Numbered from the stretch's first letter, positions 9,661 to 19,417 are shown. The stretch: 26,984 bases of DNA from Paramacrobiotus richtersi (GCA_034698045.1 JAQGAU010000504.1:1-26984); one strand, 5' to 3'. Notes: a model not told the origin generated them from the sequence alone. Numbers and translations are program-made.

Positions 9661-10970
9661 CCAATGTCAGTCAGAATTTGCGTGTTGCGCAATGACTATA
9701 ATAATCGTTTTTACGAGATATATACCCATATACATCCGTTCCAAGTATGGAACTGGTATTAAGGGTATGCCAAAACGCACCTGCACTTCGTATAGACCTG
9801 TGGGCCCAATTCTAAACTCCGCTTCTCCAAAGAGTGTTAGGAAAGTCAAAAGCAGAAATAAGATTTCATAAACTGTAAGTACTGTGTATACGTTCGAAAT
9901 AGTGAACGGCAAGTTGCAGCTTCCAGTAAGCCAGCGTTACTGTAGCAAGGTACAGTTTGGAAAAACCAGAAAGCATTTATTTGGACGTGTAAATCTTTGC
10001 CTTCTATAATCTCCGCTTTTCGAATTGGCGCCATTTTGTATTGCCATTCAGACATCAGTCACATAAACATTCAATATGTATTTCTGCAAGGGACACCGGT
10101 AACGTGAGCATTTACCAATGGAAAATCGCTCAAGTTTGCGCCACTACTGTAAACAGCGTAAAGTAACAGTATAGCCTACTCTTTGCACTCTTGACACCCA
10201 ACGATTGATAAATAGTTTCTGTTTAATTTCTGATTACTTCTTTCCACATCGGGCAAGCGGATCAAGTGTAGAGTTCCACTTGTCTCCACGCAGTGGCAGA
10301 TGATGTCGACGATAGAACGACATTTAATACGGTCGGCAGAGGGTTGATGTAAAGGTGCTGTTTCTCAGGTTCGACATAAATTTCAGTGGACACATCCAGC
10401 TACCGGAGACGACCAAGAGACCAAAAGCATGTTGCTGCATCGTCTGTGTTTGTTTGTAGATTTTTGCATGATTACGAACAGTCTTCCATATAATTAGTAG
10501 TGTATGAATACAAATAATATAACACATATACAAATTCTGTAAATGCGACAGTATATTCATGCTCTAGCTGATACCTTGACAGGCCAGTGAAATTTGCTCG
10601 GCGAGTCGACGCCGACATATACAAATATACTGATCAGAAGGTTACAGCGCTGTCTCATTTGTACGCCCTTCCAATAGCAGCGCTGTTAGCACACGATCCT
10701 AACAGTAGCTCGTGTGTAGATAATAGAACAAGTTGGCTGAAATGGAGATGTTGTCAGTACCACTTTTCGCATCACGATGATATTAGATACATTATACATA
10801 TCTGAAAAGGGCACGAATTACAAACTGCGACTTCCGTGATAAATGTAAACAGACGTGATCGCAGCTTTGTTTGGTTGCATTCCGAAGGCAAACAGCCGCC
10901 GCTCCTAATTTTATTTAAAACATTTTCGCGGACTGTAGTCTTAACCTGCTTAGTACCGGTTGCAACAATT
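9661..10970. other. Intergenic stretch upstream of the first GR gene
   Basis: A minus-strand frame at 9667-9912 encodes a fairly hydrophobic peptide, but it has no ATG start, no splice signal in the right phase and no recognisable family. Nothing else coding is seen. The open frame of the GR gene extends 45 codons upstream (to 10836). That extension has no counterpart in the paralogues and is treated as leader. Confidence 0.4.
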
Positions 10971-12303
10971 ATGGAGGAGAAGAAGCAATACTGGCAAATG
11001 CCGGCTAATACTGTTCAATCCTTGATGCTAGTCTTCTTCACTGCAATGCATTTATGCGGCTACTTTCTCAGCCCTTTCAAAGCCGTTTATTCCCGAAAGG
11101 CTGCAAGCTGTCTATTCAACTTTTTACTAGTTATTTATGTTGTTCTTCAACTCGCCGCTGATGGTATTTACATCCCCAGTTTTGATTTGAACCTGGCTTC
11201 GTATTCCAGCGTCACCGAGCTGTTGTTTTCTTTCCGATACTATCTAGTTCACCCGATGACTTTGACATATGTAGCTATGCTCTGGCGTTCTCACAAATGT
11301 CTGACACGGTTCACTGAAGAACTGGCTGGAGAATTTCGTAATGATATTAAAACTCTTAATGCAGTGCTGTTGATCCTTCTGTCCCTTGTGTTAGTGGGAA
11401 TTTATCCGGTTTGCTCCTGTGTAATTTCGGCTAACGCAGTGCAAAAGGTTATTCACCAAAAGACCCATGCAGGTGAAAGTACTTCGTGGTTCAACACTTA
11501 CTTTCCCTTTCGGTTACGTCTCGCAATTGCCGTGTTGCATACGATCAGTTATGCCGCGCGAAAGATCGTTCAGTGTTTCAACGTGGTATTGCCGTGGACC
11601 GTGTGGATTATCTATAATCGAATAACAAAAGATTTACACGGCTTTTGCGAGAAATGCAGAGTTAAGTGCGAAATAAAGTTGGTTGACCTTTTGCGAAAGC
11701 ATAAGATGCTGTGCGATTTCATCCATGAGTACGATAAAGGATTCAAATGGATAACGTATTTGGGTTATGTTGAGACATTGTCCATTCTCCTAACGTACGT
11801 CAACGAATTGTGCAAAGATTTCTTCAAGCGCGATGGAACCGACTACGCTGGTTACGTGCGTGTTACTGCATCAATTTTTATGATAATCTGCCATTCCAGC
11901 GCTCTCGTACTGCTTACCGAGCAGGTAGGGGTTCTTTTTTCGGTAGACGGGATTATCACTATCATGCTTTGTTCATGTTGTAGAAGTGCAAAGCCGTCAA
12001 GCTTCTCCGCTACACTCGCACGCTCGATATAGTGTCCGACTCCGAACGAAAGCTTCTCAAGTCACACCTTTGTTACATTGAGTTAACTAACGCCAATATT
12101 ACCATCGCTGGTTTGGAAATGACCCGAGAGGCCTGCATCGCGGTATGTGACGTAAATCGAATTGGCGTGTTACTAAGCGAGAGTTCTAATGTACGTTTTG
12201 ATGGTTTTAGATCGCCACCGGCGTTCTCACTTACATTGTCCTGTTTTCCGAATTGAGCGAGAGAACCGTTTCAAGAATCGACAGGCAGTATGTTCGTTGC
12301 TAA
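10971..12303 (+). CDS. Gustatory-receptor-like 7TM protein, copy 1 (3 exons)
   Basis: Exons: 10971-11924, 11984-12142, 12211-12303, giving 401 residues. Both introns (58 and 68 bp, GT...AG) are phase 0. The start at ATG 10971 aligns with the N termini of the other copies; an in-frame ATG at 10836 adds 45 unmatched residues. The layout matches the 7tm_7 gustatory receptor family. An N-terminal CGYFLSPF box (about 29-36) recalls the insect LGxxP box. Hydrophobic segments lie at about 46-68, 84-104, 130-153, 187-216, 261-281, 295-316 and 372-384, with RKHKMLCDFIHEYDKGFKW before TM5. Exon 2 ends TIAGLEMTREACIA and exon 3 begins IATGVLTYIVLFSEL, a variant of the TM7 signature TYxxxxxQF with Glu-Leu for Gln-Phe. 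The family forms ligand-gated cation channels in sensory membranes; the ligand is unknown. Its C-terminal tail is frameshifted against the paralogues (see findings). Confidence 0.85.
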
Positions 12304-12718
12304 CTGGACGTCGCTCTCGAACAATAAGACGCCAGGCGTTTAGCAGCTGGACAAACGAAGGCAGCAAACTCCCATACAAGCATGCTGTAATTGTACCATT
12401 CAAAGCTCGGCTGTGTCCTTTTTTCTGCATTGCAGATTGAGATATTAGTCACTGTTAGTTGTACAGCAGAAAACCGCATAACTCGCCTCAAGAGTAGGAT
12501 TACTAGATAAGTTGTCATGCTTTCAGCGTATCAGAATTCAGTGCTCGTTTATCTGTAAGGTTTATTTCTAGGCTTATAAAGCTTCCGGGCGATTAAGATT
12601 GTGTAACAAATTAAGTCAACCGTACATATTCGTAAATGACCATGCAGACTTCGCGGTTTGTAAAAACATGACTCCTTGTCTCAAACAATACTCGACGGAT
12701 ATTTCTCCGCCTTACGCT

Positions 12719-12854
12719 TGTTACAAAACCATATTGTACCGCGCGCAAGATTTAATGGAATCACGCAGTCGCTGCAGTTTCCAGTTGTTCCTTTAAAAAA
12801 AACTCGTCTTTATTCATTCGCCCTGTATACTAAGCCCGAGTACGCAACATAACA
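12719..12854 (+). mobile_element. Possible LTR end with adjacent primer-binding-site-like sequence
   Basis: The segment begins TGTTA and ends TAACA, the TG...CA inverted ends of an LTR. It is followed one base later by TGGTGCCCAAAC, which resembles the tRNA primer-binding site next to the 5' LTR of gypsy-type elements. The end CAACATAACAGTGGTG is like that of CsRn1-type elements, whose binding site reads TGGTGACC. At 136 bp it is short for an LTR. No second LTR, gag or pol was found in the window, so this would be a relic. The assignment rests on short motifs only. Confidence 0.35.
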
Positions 12855-12998
12855 GTGGTGCCCAAACAAAGCTGTGTACCGGCTGTCACTTCTATAGTCG
12901 TCATGCTCGTCTGTGTTTTCTAGCGCAGAAATCGTGCAAGAACCTTTTCTTCGATTTAGTTCCATCTGGTAGAAATCATCTTAATTTCTTCGCTCAGC

Positions 12999-14418
12999 TT
13001 ACAACGAGATACTCGAATTGCTTCCAGCCACGGTAGAATTTACTGCCGGACAGGATCCGGTCTTCACGGGGGCAGTCTCCTTACTAAGGTCAGCCAATAC
13101 GACGATGTATCCAACAATCCCTGCCGCAACCTGTTAACGAAATCCTGATTCAAGGGCTACGCAACAAAATAAAACGGGTATATGTATTTTATGTGCGCAC
13201 CGCAACACATGACTCACGAGTGATCACCAAGCCGGCGATAGTTACACTGCTTGGCTGCATCTCCATTAGGCCAATATGTGATGAAAGCTGCCGTTTTGTT
13301 GATTCGGAAAGGTTATCCAGAGTTGCGAGATAACGCAGCACTCTCTTAGCGTACTGCTGCTGTAAAATGTGTATCGTAGTCGGTTACAATGAAATTCAAC
13401 AGTGTACCAAAAGTTGCGTTTTGGGCATATTAGTCACCTGTTCAGTTAAAGATGTTAGAACGGTCGTATGCACAACAAGCAGAGTTAAAAAGCCAATCAA
13501 CAGCACTGTATCCTCATAACTCACACCACTGTGTGCCAAGAACTCCTTGCAAAAGTTATAAATATATGTAAAAATTATGGATAAAGTCTCCAAATAGGCG
13601 AATAAGTTAATCCAACGAAAACGTTCATCGTAACTCCTAATGGCACTACACAAGAGCTCATGCCTTTCCAGTCCATATTCAATCTGATCTGCAGTACCTT
13701 TAACATTTTCTTGACGCCCCAGAGCGATCGACTCCAAATCTTTTACTATTCTATGATAAATGTAACCGAAAACTTGCGGGTAAATTACAATGAAGCACTG
13801 TATAAGCTTTCGACCACAGTAACCGACAAGGTGGAATAAAACAACACAAACGCGTAGACCGTGCGAAACATTTTCAACAAGCCACAATCTGTCTTGGTCT
13901 TCGTCATCGGTTAACACACTACTGTCCAATTCGGCTATCTCTTCAGCTTTCTCAATAGAGTTTAGTATCGTGTTGTATACAGGATGGAGTACAAGCAGAA
14001 TCAGTGTGGTCAGTGTTACGGCCGCCGCGTCGAATGTTTTCACTGTTTCCTTGAAAATCGTTGTTAACTGGTCGATGAAACACATCAGAAATCCATGTGA
14101 ACGCCATAACGCGCACACATAAATGATAGTCAGCGGATGGTAAATATAATGCCGAATGGACAAGAGCAGTTCGGAAACGGTTGGGTAGAAGACCGTATTC
14201 CAGTGGAAACCACGAATGTAGATGGCATCGGCCAAGAGCTGAAGCAGCACGTAACATATCAGCAGAAAATTCACCAAAGTGTTACACAGCGTTTTCGCAT
14301 GGTTTCGAATGTATGGGCTTGGGGAAAAACCGCAAATGTGGATGGTAGTAAGCAGGAAGATTAATAACATCTGGACATAGTACGCTGGTCTCCACGGTGA
14401 ATTCTTAACAAACTCCAT
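12999..14418 (-). CDS. Gustatory-receptor-like 7TM protein, diverged copy (3 exons, minus strand)
   Basis: Exons on the minus strand: 14418-13438, 13359-13201 and 13130-12999, giving 423 residues (327 + 53 + 43). Introns are 78 and 70 bp, phase 0, with GTGACT and GTGCGC donors and CAG acceptors. The exon structure equals the plus-strand copies, including the exactly 53-codon middle exon and exon 1 ending LTEQ. Shared blocks are CGFSPSPY (about 29-36), HPLTIIYV and LWRSH (about 94-108), GRKLIQCF (about 202-209), RHELLCSAIRSYDERFRW before TM5, and VTIAGLVITRESCVA followed by VAAGIVGYIVVLADL at TM7. It is the most diverged member: it has an acidic loop DDEDQD (about 171-176) and a serine-rich C-terminal tail with possible N-glycosylation sites. 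All frames are intact. It is convergent with copy 1, with 695 bp between the stops. The role is inferred to be a sensory channel. Confidence 0.85.
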
Positions 14419-15311
14419 CTATCCTCGGTCAAAGTTTTGGTTTTAAAGGATTGCTAGCCCTCGCAGCCGAAAACTTTTGGTGTCCCACACGAGAAAAAGC
14501 AGGGTTTGCCTTTTATGCCCGCTGCTACTTGTGAAATACATATTCCCTGCATTTAGGAAGAGAATGGAGTGTTTTATGTCGGCTGATCATACGCGCAGTT
14601 CGCACCACCACAGGAGTAGCCGGAGCGGCTTCTGTTTTTAGATAGGATAGCGTTGTCAATAAGTTGTTAGCTGTCACCCAAGTATCAACTGATTAAATAG
14701 GTAATAGTGTCGTAACACCAGTATAAGTCTGCTTGATACTGATGTTTGGCAGAATATACCAGGTATAACAGTAGACAGTTTGACTGTTTGACATGTGCAT
14801 TCGTTCAGTAAATAAAGCGAACATAACGTTGAAAAATTACTTGGCACTAAGGATAAGAAAAACATCAAACGATATACTGTAGAACTGTGTGGATGTAAAT
14901 TTGCCAACCTGGTAACACGACGATTGACACGTACAAACCAACTACAAGTACCTCTCGCGGAAAGCTGACAAAGAATTTGACCGAACGAAATAAAGCTCCC
15001 GTCTCTTTAAGGTGCAAGACCAAGATATCACTACATGACACAGTTTACTGCCTTCTGCTGAACAAAAAGACGGCTGCAGCTTTGTAGAAATGCGTTCAAA
15101 ATTTCAGCGTAAAAGAGTAATTTTTAAATTTATTTTTTTGGGAATTTTGTTTGTCGGAAACAAAAATCTCTAGATTTAACAAATCTTTGACTAACAGTTC
15201 AGCATAAATATAAATAGCAAATTTTGCCTCCGAAACGGCAGAAACAGCTTCAAACGAAGCCATTGCGAGCATATAAGGTAACTACAGTGTGTGATGAAAT
15301 GCTAAATTTGG
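14419..15311. other. Intergenic stretch upstream of the minus-strand GR gene
   Basis: This contains the presumed promoter side of the minus-strand receptor gene. I saw no clear TATA box at a fitting distance and no supported gene. Short open frames on both strands lack recognisable motifs. Confidence 0.45.
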
Positions 15312-16131
15312 CTACCTGACTTCTGTGTTGATTTCCCATGAATCTGATGGTTTTCTGGTCATGTTTTTGTGATAATATTTCCTGAAACTATTATTGTCAT
15401 GGTGCCGACGAATGGAATGTCTTGGAAACCATTCATTCCAATCATGAACCATTTGCCTTCCCCGATAGCATACTAGCGCAGAGCAAGTGGCGGCGGTGTT
15501 GGTGGGGTAGATGGAATCGAGAATGTCGCGGACAAACAGAAGAATTTGAGCTGCAACACGCCGATGCCATGTAGACCATTGCTCATCTGCAATCCGCTGA
15601 TGTTGGAAAGCCTTGCCATCCACTTCACAACAATTATCAAAAGATCACGCAAAAAAGGAATTGTCGAAAAAGAAATCACTAACGCATGTGGTCGGTGGAA
15701 ACGCTTGCCCGTCAGGAACCCCGCGTAAGCCTGGGCAGGAGCCAACTGGTTTTCAGAGCGTGAAGTCGAGCTGAAAGAAGGTTGTTTACCGTGGAACGAA
15801 AAAGCCACGCGAGAACAACTAAGATGATTTATTTGACAGTCTGCGATTGTAGGAACCTCCTCAACGAGATTTCGGCATACGGGGACGTCCGAGGGATACG
15901 ACGGAAGAAAAGCTGACGCATTATCTCCATCGACTGAATGTTAAGGTGAGATTTGTGCGTGTCCACCAGCGGCAGATAGAGGACCTTCATGGTACTGCTT
16001 TTGCTGGAGTCGGAACGTTCGGTACCCACCAGAACCGGATGATGGACGGGGAGAACTGGCAGGAGAACGTCTCCTTCGACCATGGATTTACTATCCGAAA
16101 GCAGCCCTTGCTGTTGGACTTTCGGAGCCAC
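15312..16131 (-). CDS. Unknown minus-strand candidate coding region
   Basis: Three minus-strand frames lie end to end: 16131-15829 (100 codons), 15808-15473 (111) and 15623-15312 (103). The last two overlap in different phases, so a real gene would need introns or has a frameshift. The last frame, containing QHQRIADEQWSTWHRR and MVHDWNEWFPRHSI, has a protein-like mix of residues. The first begins with GTG directly after an in-frame stop. No domain is recognisable and I could not place convincing splice sites. A plus-strand frame at 15946-16320 with a hydrophobic C terminus competes for part of the region. It may be a decayed gene or a chance set of frames. Confidence 0.18.
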
Positions 16132-16447
16132 ATGGGTAGTTTATGTGTTTTTGGGTTAAAATCTCAAAGTTTGTTTGCCATGCAGTTTCACAATGCACTG
16201 ATTAGTTCATTTGGATTGTTATTTACGGTGATCTTGGTGACATCGCTGTTTCTCATTTGGATACTTTTACGTTTTCCCTGCTGGCGGAAGGCGGTTTTTG
16301 TTCCAGCTTGTGAGATCTAGCAACTTGAGCAAATTCCCTGCGTGGAATGCTCGAGAGCTATCAGACCTGGTTTGTCCCGCTCGGGTTTGTCTGGTTTCGG
16401 TGAATAATGCAATATATTGACGGCCTTATGAGCGAACGACAGAGAAA

Positions 16448-17290
16448 ACTTTTACTACTAGCACTCATTTTTCCTTTAATTTACGTGCCAGTTTTGTTTT
16501 ACTAGGTAATCGCTCTCCGCTGATGCTAGTGATGAAGACCGGAGCAGCGAAATGCTCATAAATGGTAGGGCTGCTTTTCATGTGTGCCAGATCCGCTTTT
16601 GATTGTGTTCAGTTGCGCAAGGGGCTTTCCGCTCTGGTCAGTTTCTCTCTACATATGCGGCTGTATGGTCTTTTTGACTTTTTTTTTGCGAAAAATTTTG
16701 ACTCTTTTTCTATAATTACAACTAATTATATAAGTAATTAAAAAAATCAGTTTGGGTCTGGACGAGTCCGAGGAGCCGCACGAAGAAATCCCACAGATGG
16801 GAAGTTGCGATGTCGCCAGTGCTACCACCCTTGTAGGTGAACAGAAATAGCACTTTCTGTATTGATTATGGCATGTAGAACAATTTATGTCAACGCAGGC
16901 TCTTGCGCAGCAAATTCCATTACCGCCATACTTAAGCATAGGCGAATGCCCATCTTTGGGATTTCCTCTCGCGGCTCCTCGGACTCGTCCAGACCAAAAC
17001 TAAATTTTTTAATTACTTACATAACTAGTTGTAATTATAAAGAAAGAGCCGAAATTTTTCGCGTTTAAAATGTCATGCCACTGCCTTGTCAGTGTGGAGG
17101 ACCTCGGCCCCCCTCCGGTCGATCAGCTATGTCGCGAGAAAGATTATTCAGTGCTTAAAAGTGATACTTGTGTGAAGGGAATGGGTAATGCATAGCGGCA
17201 TAGGTGAACTACAAAAGATCTGCGCCGTGTGCGGCAAACCAAACGATGAACAAAGCCAGCCCTAGCTGGCATTACACAAAATCACGCCAT
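16448..17290 (+). pseudogene. GR-like gene fragment split by an insertion
   Basis: 16463-16489 reads ACTCATTTTTCCTTTAATTT and onward and is nearly identical to 21763-21789 of the GR pseudogene (loop before the fourth helix, THFSFNLRA). The similarity stops near 16503. It resumes at about 17119 with GATCAGCTATGTCGCGAGAA, exactly the continuation expected from 21808 onward. It then follows that copy, with indels and stops, to about 17290 (matching the LADLMQKHA region). About 615 bp of unrelated DNA therefore sit inside the fragment. There is no start, no other exon and no 3' part, so this is a truncated dead copy, closest to the 21236-22612 pseudogene. Its right edge runs into the thioredoxin-like fragment on the other strand. 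Confidence 0.75.
16675..17075. mobile_element. Foldback (inverted-repeat) element within the GR fragment
   Basis: The arms at about 16675-16812 and 16938-17075 are inverted repeats. They share GCGAAAAATTT, TATAATTACAACTA, TAAGTAATTAAAAAA, GGTCTGGACGAGTCCGAGGA and AAATCCCA-AGATGGG. About 125 bp of unique sequence separates them. The arms are roughly 80% alike with small indels. I found no clear target-site duplication at the outer ends (TGAC...GTCA), so the exact limits are uncertain. It has no coding capacity; the open frames across both arms are mirror images of each other. It is probably a MITE or foldback relic and is the core of the insertion that split the GR copy. Confidence 0.65.
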
Positions 17291-17544
17291 AGCGGTGGCA
17301 GCGCATGCCGGCTATAAGGACACCACGAGGCATGAAACTCCGCGATCCAGGGTTCTGTCGAGTCCACGACAAGCTTCTGGAAAGCATGATTACCGATACC
17401 TATCTCGTCTTTGCCTTTACCGGAGCTTAATGGTATCTGTCTAGGTACGTGCAAACGAGCTGCAACCAAATACCACGCTTTCAGCTCCATTTTATCACAT
17501 TTGTAAGTGTTTGGAATTGAAATAAAATAAAACGACGCAGACAT
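17272..17544 (-). pseudogene. Truncated thioredoxin/PDI-like fragment
   Basis: The frame starts at ATG 17544. After about 45 residues it shows the start of a thioredoxin fold as in P5-type PDIs: DEIGIGNHAFQKLVVDSTEP, then WIAEFHASWCPYSRH, then LPPLWRDF, and then it stops. The active site reads CPYS: the first cysteine of CxxC is kept and the second is serine. CxxS sites occur in real PDI relatives such as ERp44. However, the domain is cut off after the first helix, before the cis-proline and the rest of the fold. The break coincides with the edge of the GR fragment, with a shared CAAAAxCACGC stretch at the junction. It is therefore best read as a truncated gene fragment. An alternative is a first exon spliced at the GT near 17275, but no downstream exon was recognised. 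Confidence 0.55.
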
Positions 17545-18235
17545 GATAACTGAAATTGGTTAAGTAATCAAAAGGCAAGAAAAAAATCGAAACAAAACTA
17601 TGAAACACAAAAACAGAATAAACAAAGCGAAATCAATGCCCCACTATTATTACAAATTATTAGCAGATTACAGAATACACACAATTACAGCGTTCGAGTC
17701 ATCATCCGCTAGTTAGCATTAAACAAACAAATTCGCTTTATCCATTTGTTCTTTACCGGCGTTACCACGGACACTTACTCATGCTGCATTATTTTATTTC
17801 GTGATAATTGGCTGCATGGTCAGTCTGCTGGAATTTGTTACTGTGCTCGCTTGTTAATTTGTTAATTCGCTGAATGTGTTAAATCATAACTGTTAGTGCT
17901 GAATGTTAACAAAAGCGTTATTGCGGCTGGTTCTCCACAACGATACAATCATATGCTAATTTTCAGCGTACACGTATAAATCAGAGATAGCAAGATTTGT
18001 CACGTGGCGCCTCGGAATTACTCCGGAGTCTAGGCCATTCGTCTAAATTAGGAGAGTCTATCAAAACAGTATGTCATAAAAATATGTCATTCTTGATTTT
18101 TTCGATGAACAGTATCACAGTGTCTGACATGGTGCATAACGTCCTTGCACGATCCCCAATCGCTTTAAAGCCCTACGTTTTATTCGCTCATTCGAACGAC
18201 GCCTAGGGCTCTGAGTTATTCTGGATGTTGCAATC
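17545..18235. other. Intergenic stretch, no recognisable gene
   Basis: The sequence is AT-rich with A-runs near 17570-17620. No frame shows a family motif. It ends at the left edge of the copia-type LTR. Confidence 0.5.
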
Positions 18236-18463
18236 TGTAATGCACGATATTTGTTTCCACACGTATAATGTCGGCATCGATATTTATTAATATATAAATA
18301 TGCTACCGGCTTTGGACTAGAACTAACAATGACTAAATGGCAAACTGAGCAACAACATAATTACAACGTAGCACAGTAAGGCAGTTGCTATGCTCTATAT
18401 CGATGATCGCTATCGCTGTATTCACGTGATGTGTGATGACCCAAGGTTACTTAATACATTACA
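18236..18463 (-). repeat. 3' LTR (228 bp)
   Basis: Read on the minus strand, it begins TGTAATG and ends CATTACA, perfect 7-bp inverted termini. It contains a TATA-rich promoter-like stretch TATTTATATATTAATAAATA near 18280-18300, including an AATAAA polyadenylation signal. A purine tract immediately precedes it, as expected at the 3' LTR. Confidence 0.75.
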
Positions 18464-18556
18464 ATCCCTCCCCTTCTTATAAAAGAATGAAAACCCATTC
18501 TTCAAAAGACGACCGGCGGTTCTCTGTCCATTTATGATGTAGTTGTTTCTTTTGGA

Positions 18557-18598
18557 GCACATCCGGGCAATGTGGCCTGTTTCTCCACAATCGTGGCT
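18557..18598 (-). pseudogene. Gag CCHC zinc-knuckle fragment
   Basis: The minus-strand peptide SHDCGETGHIARMC fits the retrotransposon nucleocapsid pattern CxxCxxxxHxxxxC, except that the first cysteine is serine (AGC in place of TGC). The frame stays open through the following lysine/arginine-rich residues to the purine tract. With one zinc ligand lost and the rest of gag missing, it is a dead fragment. Confidence 0.7.
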
Positions 18599-18643
18599 AT
18601 CACTGTATTCACGTGATGACCCAAGGTCACTTAATATATCACA

Positions 18644-19010
18644 ACACAGCGAACCTCTGCTTGTAACTACAATTTCCTTTTGTACTTAGTGTGCACGGCA
18701 TTTACAAGTACAGTAAATAACCTCATGCAGCGTTAAAGTGTAAGTTTTCTGTTTTCGCCTGTTATTTCCTTTGTGTTATGGATTTGGAACTACATCAAAG
18801 ATTCAAGCGGCTTAGGGTCTTCAAGAACCCGCGCAGCCAACTTGAATGGCTCCAAAATCTTTATTTCTAGAAAGCATCGATCGCAAGAAAGCAGATACAG
18901 GCAACCCACAGAACAAAACAACCAGAGGAAGCAGTGCAACTTTTCGAGCAATGTATTTAGCTATCCCTAGCAAATGACTCCAACATATGGATATTCCCGG
19001 ACGGCTATGT
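18644..19010. other. Intergenic stretch downstream of the cysteine-rich gene
   Basis: No gene is recognised. Overlapping short frames on both strands have no family similarity. It contains the presumed 3' end of the minus-strand cysteine-rich gene. Confidence 0.45.
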
Positions 19011-19304
19011 CTAGATATTTTTACACGGAATACTATTGATACTAATACCCGAATCACCGCACTGTTTCCCGCAGCAATGTCTCAGTCGGCTCTTTTGGTT
19101 TTTCCGTCCAAGCGTTTCGCAGACGTAGCCGCCGTTGTAGACGTAGCAGTAAAGAAATCCATTCTCAGCGCATTTTCCCGCACTAGCACCAGCCATGACG
19201 CTAGGCTGAGGGCCGCTGCAACCGGGGCACCAGCACACTTCTTTGGCGCCAATAGCAGCAACCAAGACGGCTGCAACACCAAGGAGAAGGAACGCTTTCG
19301 ACAT
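19011..19304 (-). CDS. Small secreted cysteine-rich protein, 97 residues
   Basis: The ATG at 19304 starts a classical signal peptide, MSKAFLLLGVAAVLVAAIGA, with likely cleavage after Ala20. The mature part of about 77 residues has 10 cysteines at 24, 26, 29, 45, 53, 62, 77, 78, 82 and 94, enough for five disulfides. They sit in the pattern CxC-xx-C, C, C, C, CC-xxx-C, C. It is rich in glycine and weakly basic toward the C terminus. The short single-exon frame is uninterrupted, and a TATA-like box lies about 115 bp upstream. I do not recognise the family. Secreted cysteine-rich peptides of this size include antimicrobial, cuticular, venom-like and protease-inhibitor families, and nothing here picks among them. 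The signal peptide makes a real gene likely. A missed intron in the KNQKSR region cannot be excluded. Confidence 0.6.
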   Translation of the reverse strand: MSKAFLLLGVAAVLVAAIGAKEVCWCPGCSGPQPSVMAGASAGKCAENGFLYCYVYNGGYVCETLGRKNQKSRLRHCCGKQCGDSGISINSIPCKNI

Positions 19305-19417
19305 GTCGGGTGAAAGTTATATGAGACTCCCGAAAACAATCGATGCCAGTGAATCAAAACGCAAATTGTATCATACAGCGAATCTAAAATTAATCAGATT
19401 ACTGTATAAGTTTTAGG

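Larger units (their letters stand above)
18236..18643 (-). mobile_element. Internally deleted copia-type LTR retrotransposon remnant
   Basis: On the minus strand the order is: about 60 bp of a 5' LTR start (from 18643, TGTGATATATTAAGTGACCT); a gag zinc-knuckle segment (18557-18598); a purine tract AAGAAGGGGAGGGAT (18464-18478); and a complete 3' LTR (18463-18236). The first 50-60 bp of the two LTRs match closely apart from one small indel and a few substitutions. The 5' LTR is fused directly to gag after ATAGC, so the rest of that LTR, most of gag and all of pol are deleted. No 5-bp target duplication was seen at the outer ends. A short LTR with a single CCHC knuckle fits Ty1/copia, but without pol the superfamily is inferred. 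Confidence 0.7.

Noticed and set aside
9667..9912. Hydrophobic minus-strand frame of 81 codons
   Set aside because: It has no ATG start and a stop directly upstream. The candidate acceptor TTGCTACAG would place a stop in phase, and no family is recognised.
10836..10970. In-frame ATG giving a 45-residue N-terminal extension of receptor copy 1
   Set aside because: The other copies all start at the position equivalent to 10971 and the extension has no counterpart.
16735..16780. GGACGAGTCC-containing core considered as a hammerhead ribozyme
   Set aside because: The invariant CUGANGA and GAAA core elements are not present in the right arrangement.
16649..17068. Two frames on opposite strands sharing GISSxGSSDSSRPKL-type peptides
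   Set aside because: They are mirror translations of the two arms of the foldback element, not a conserved protein.
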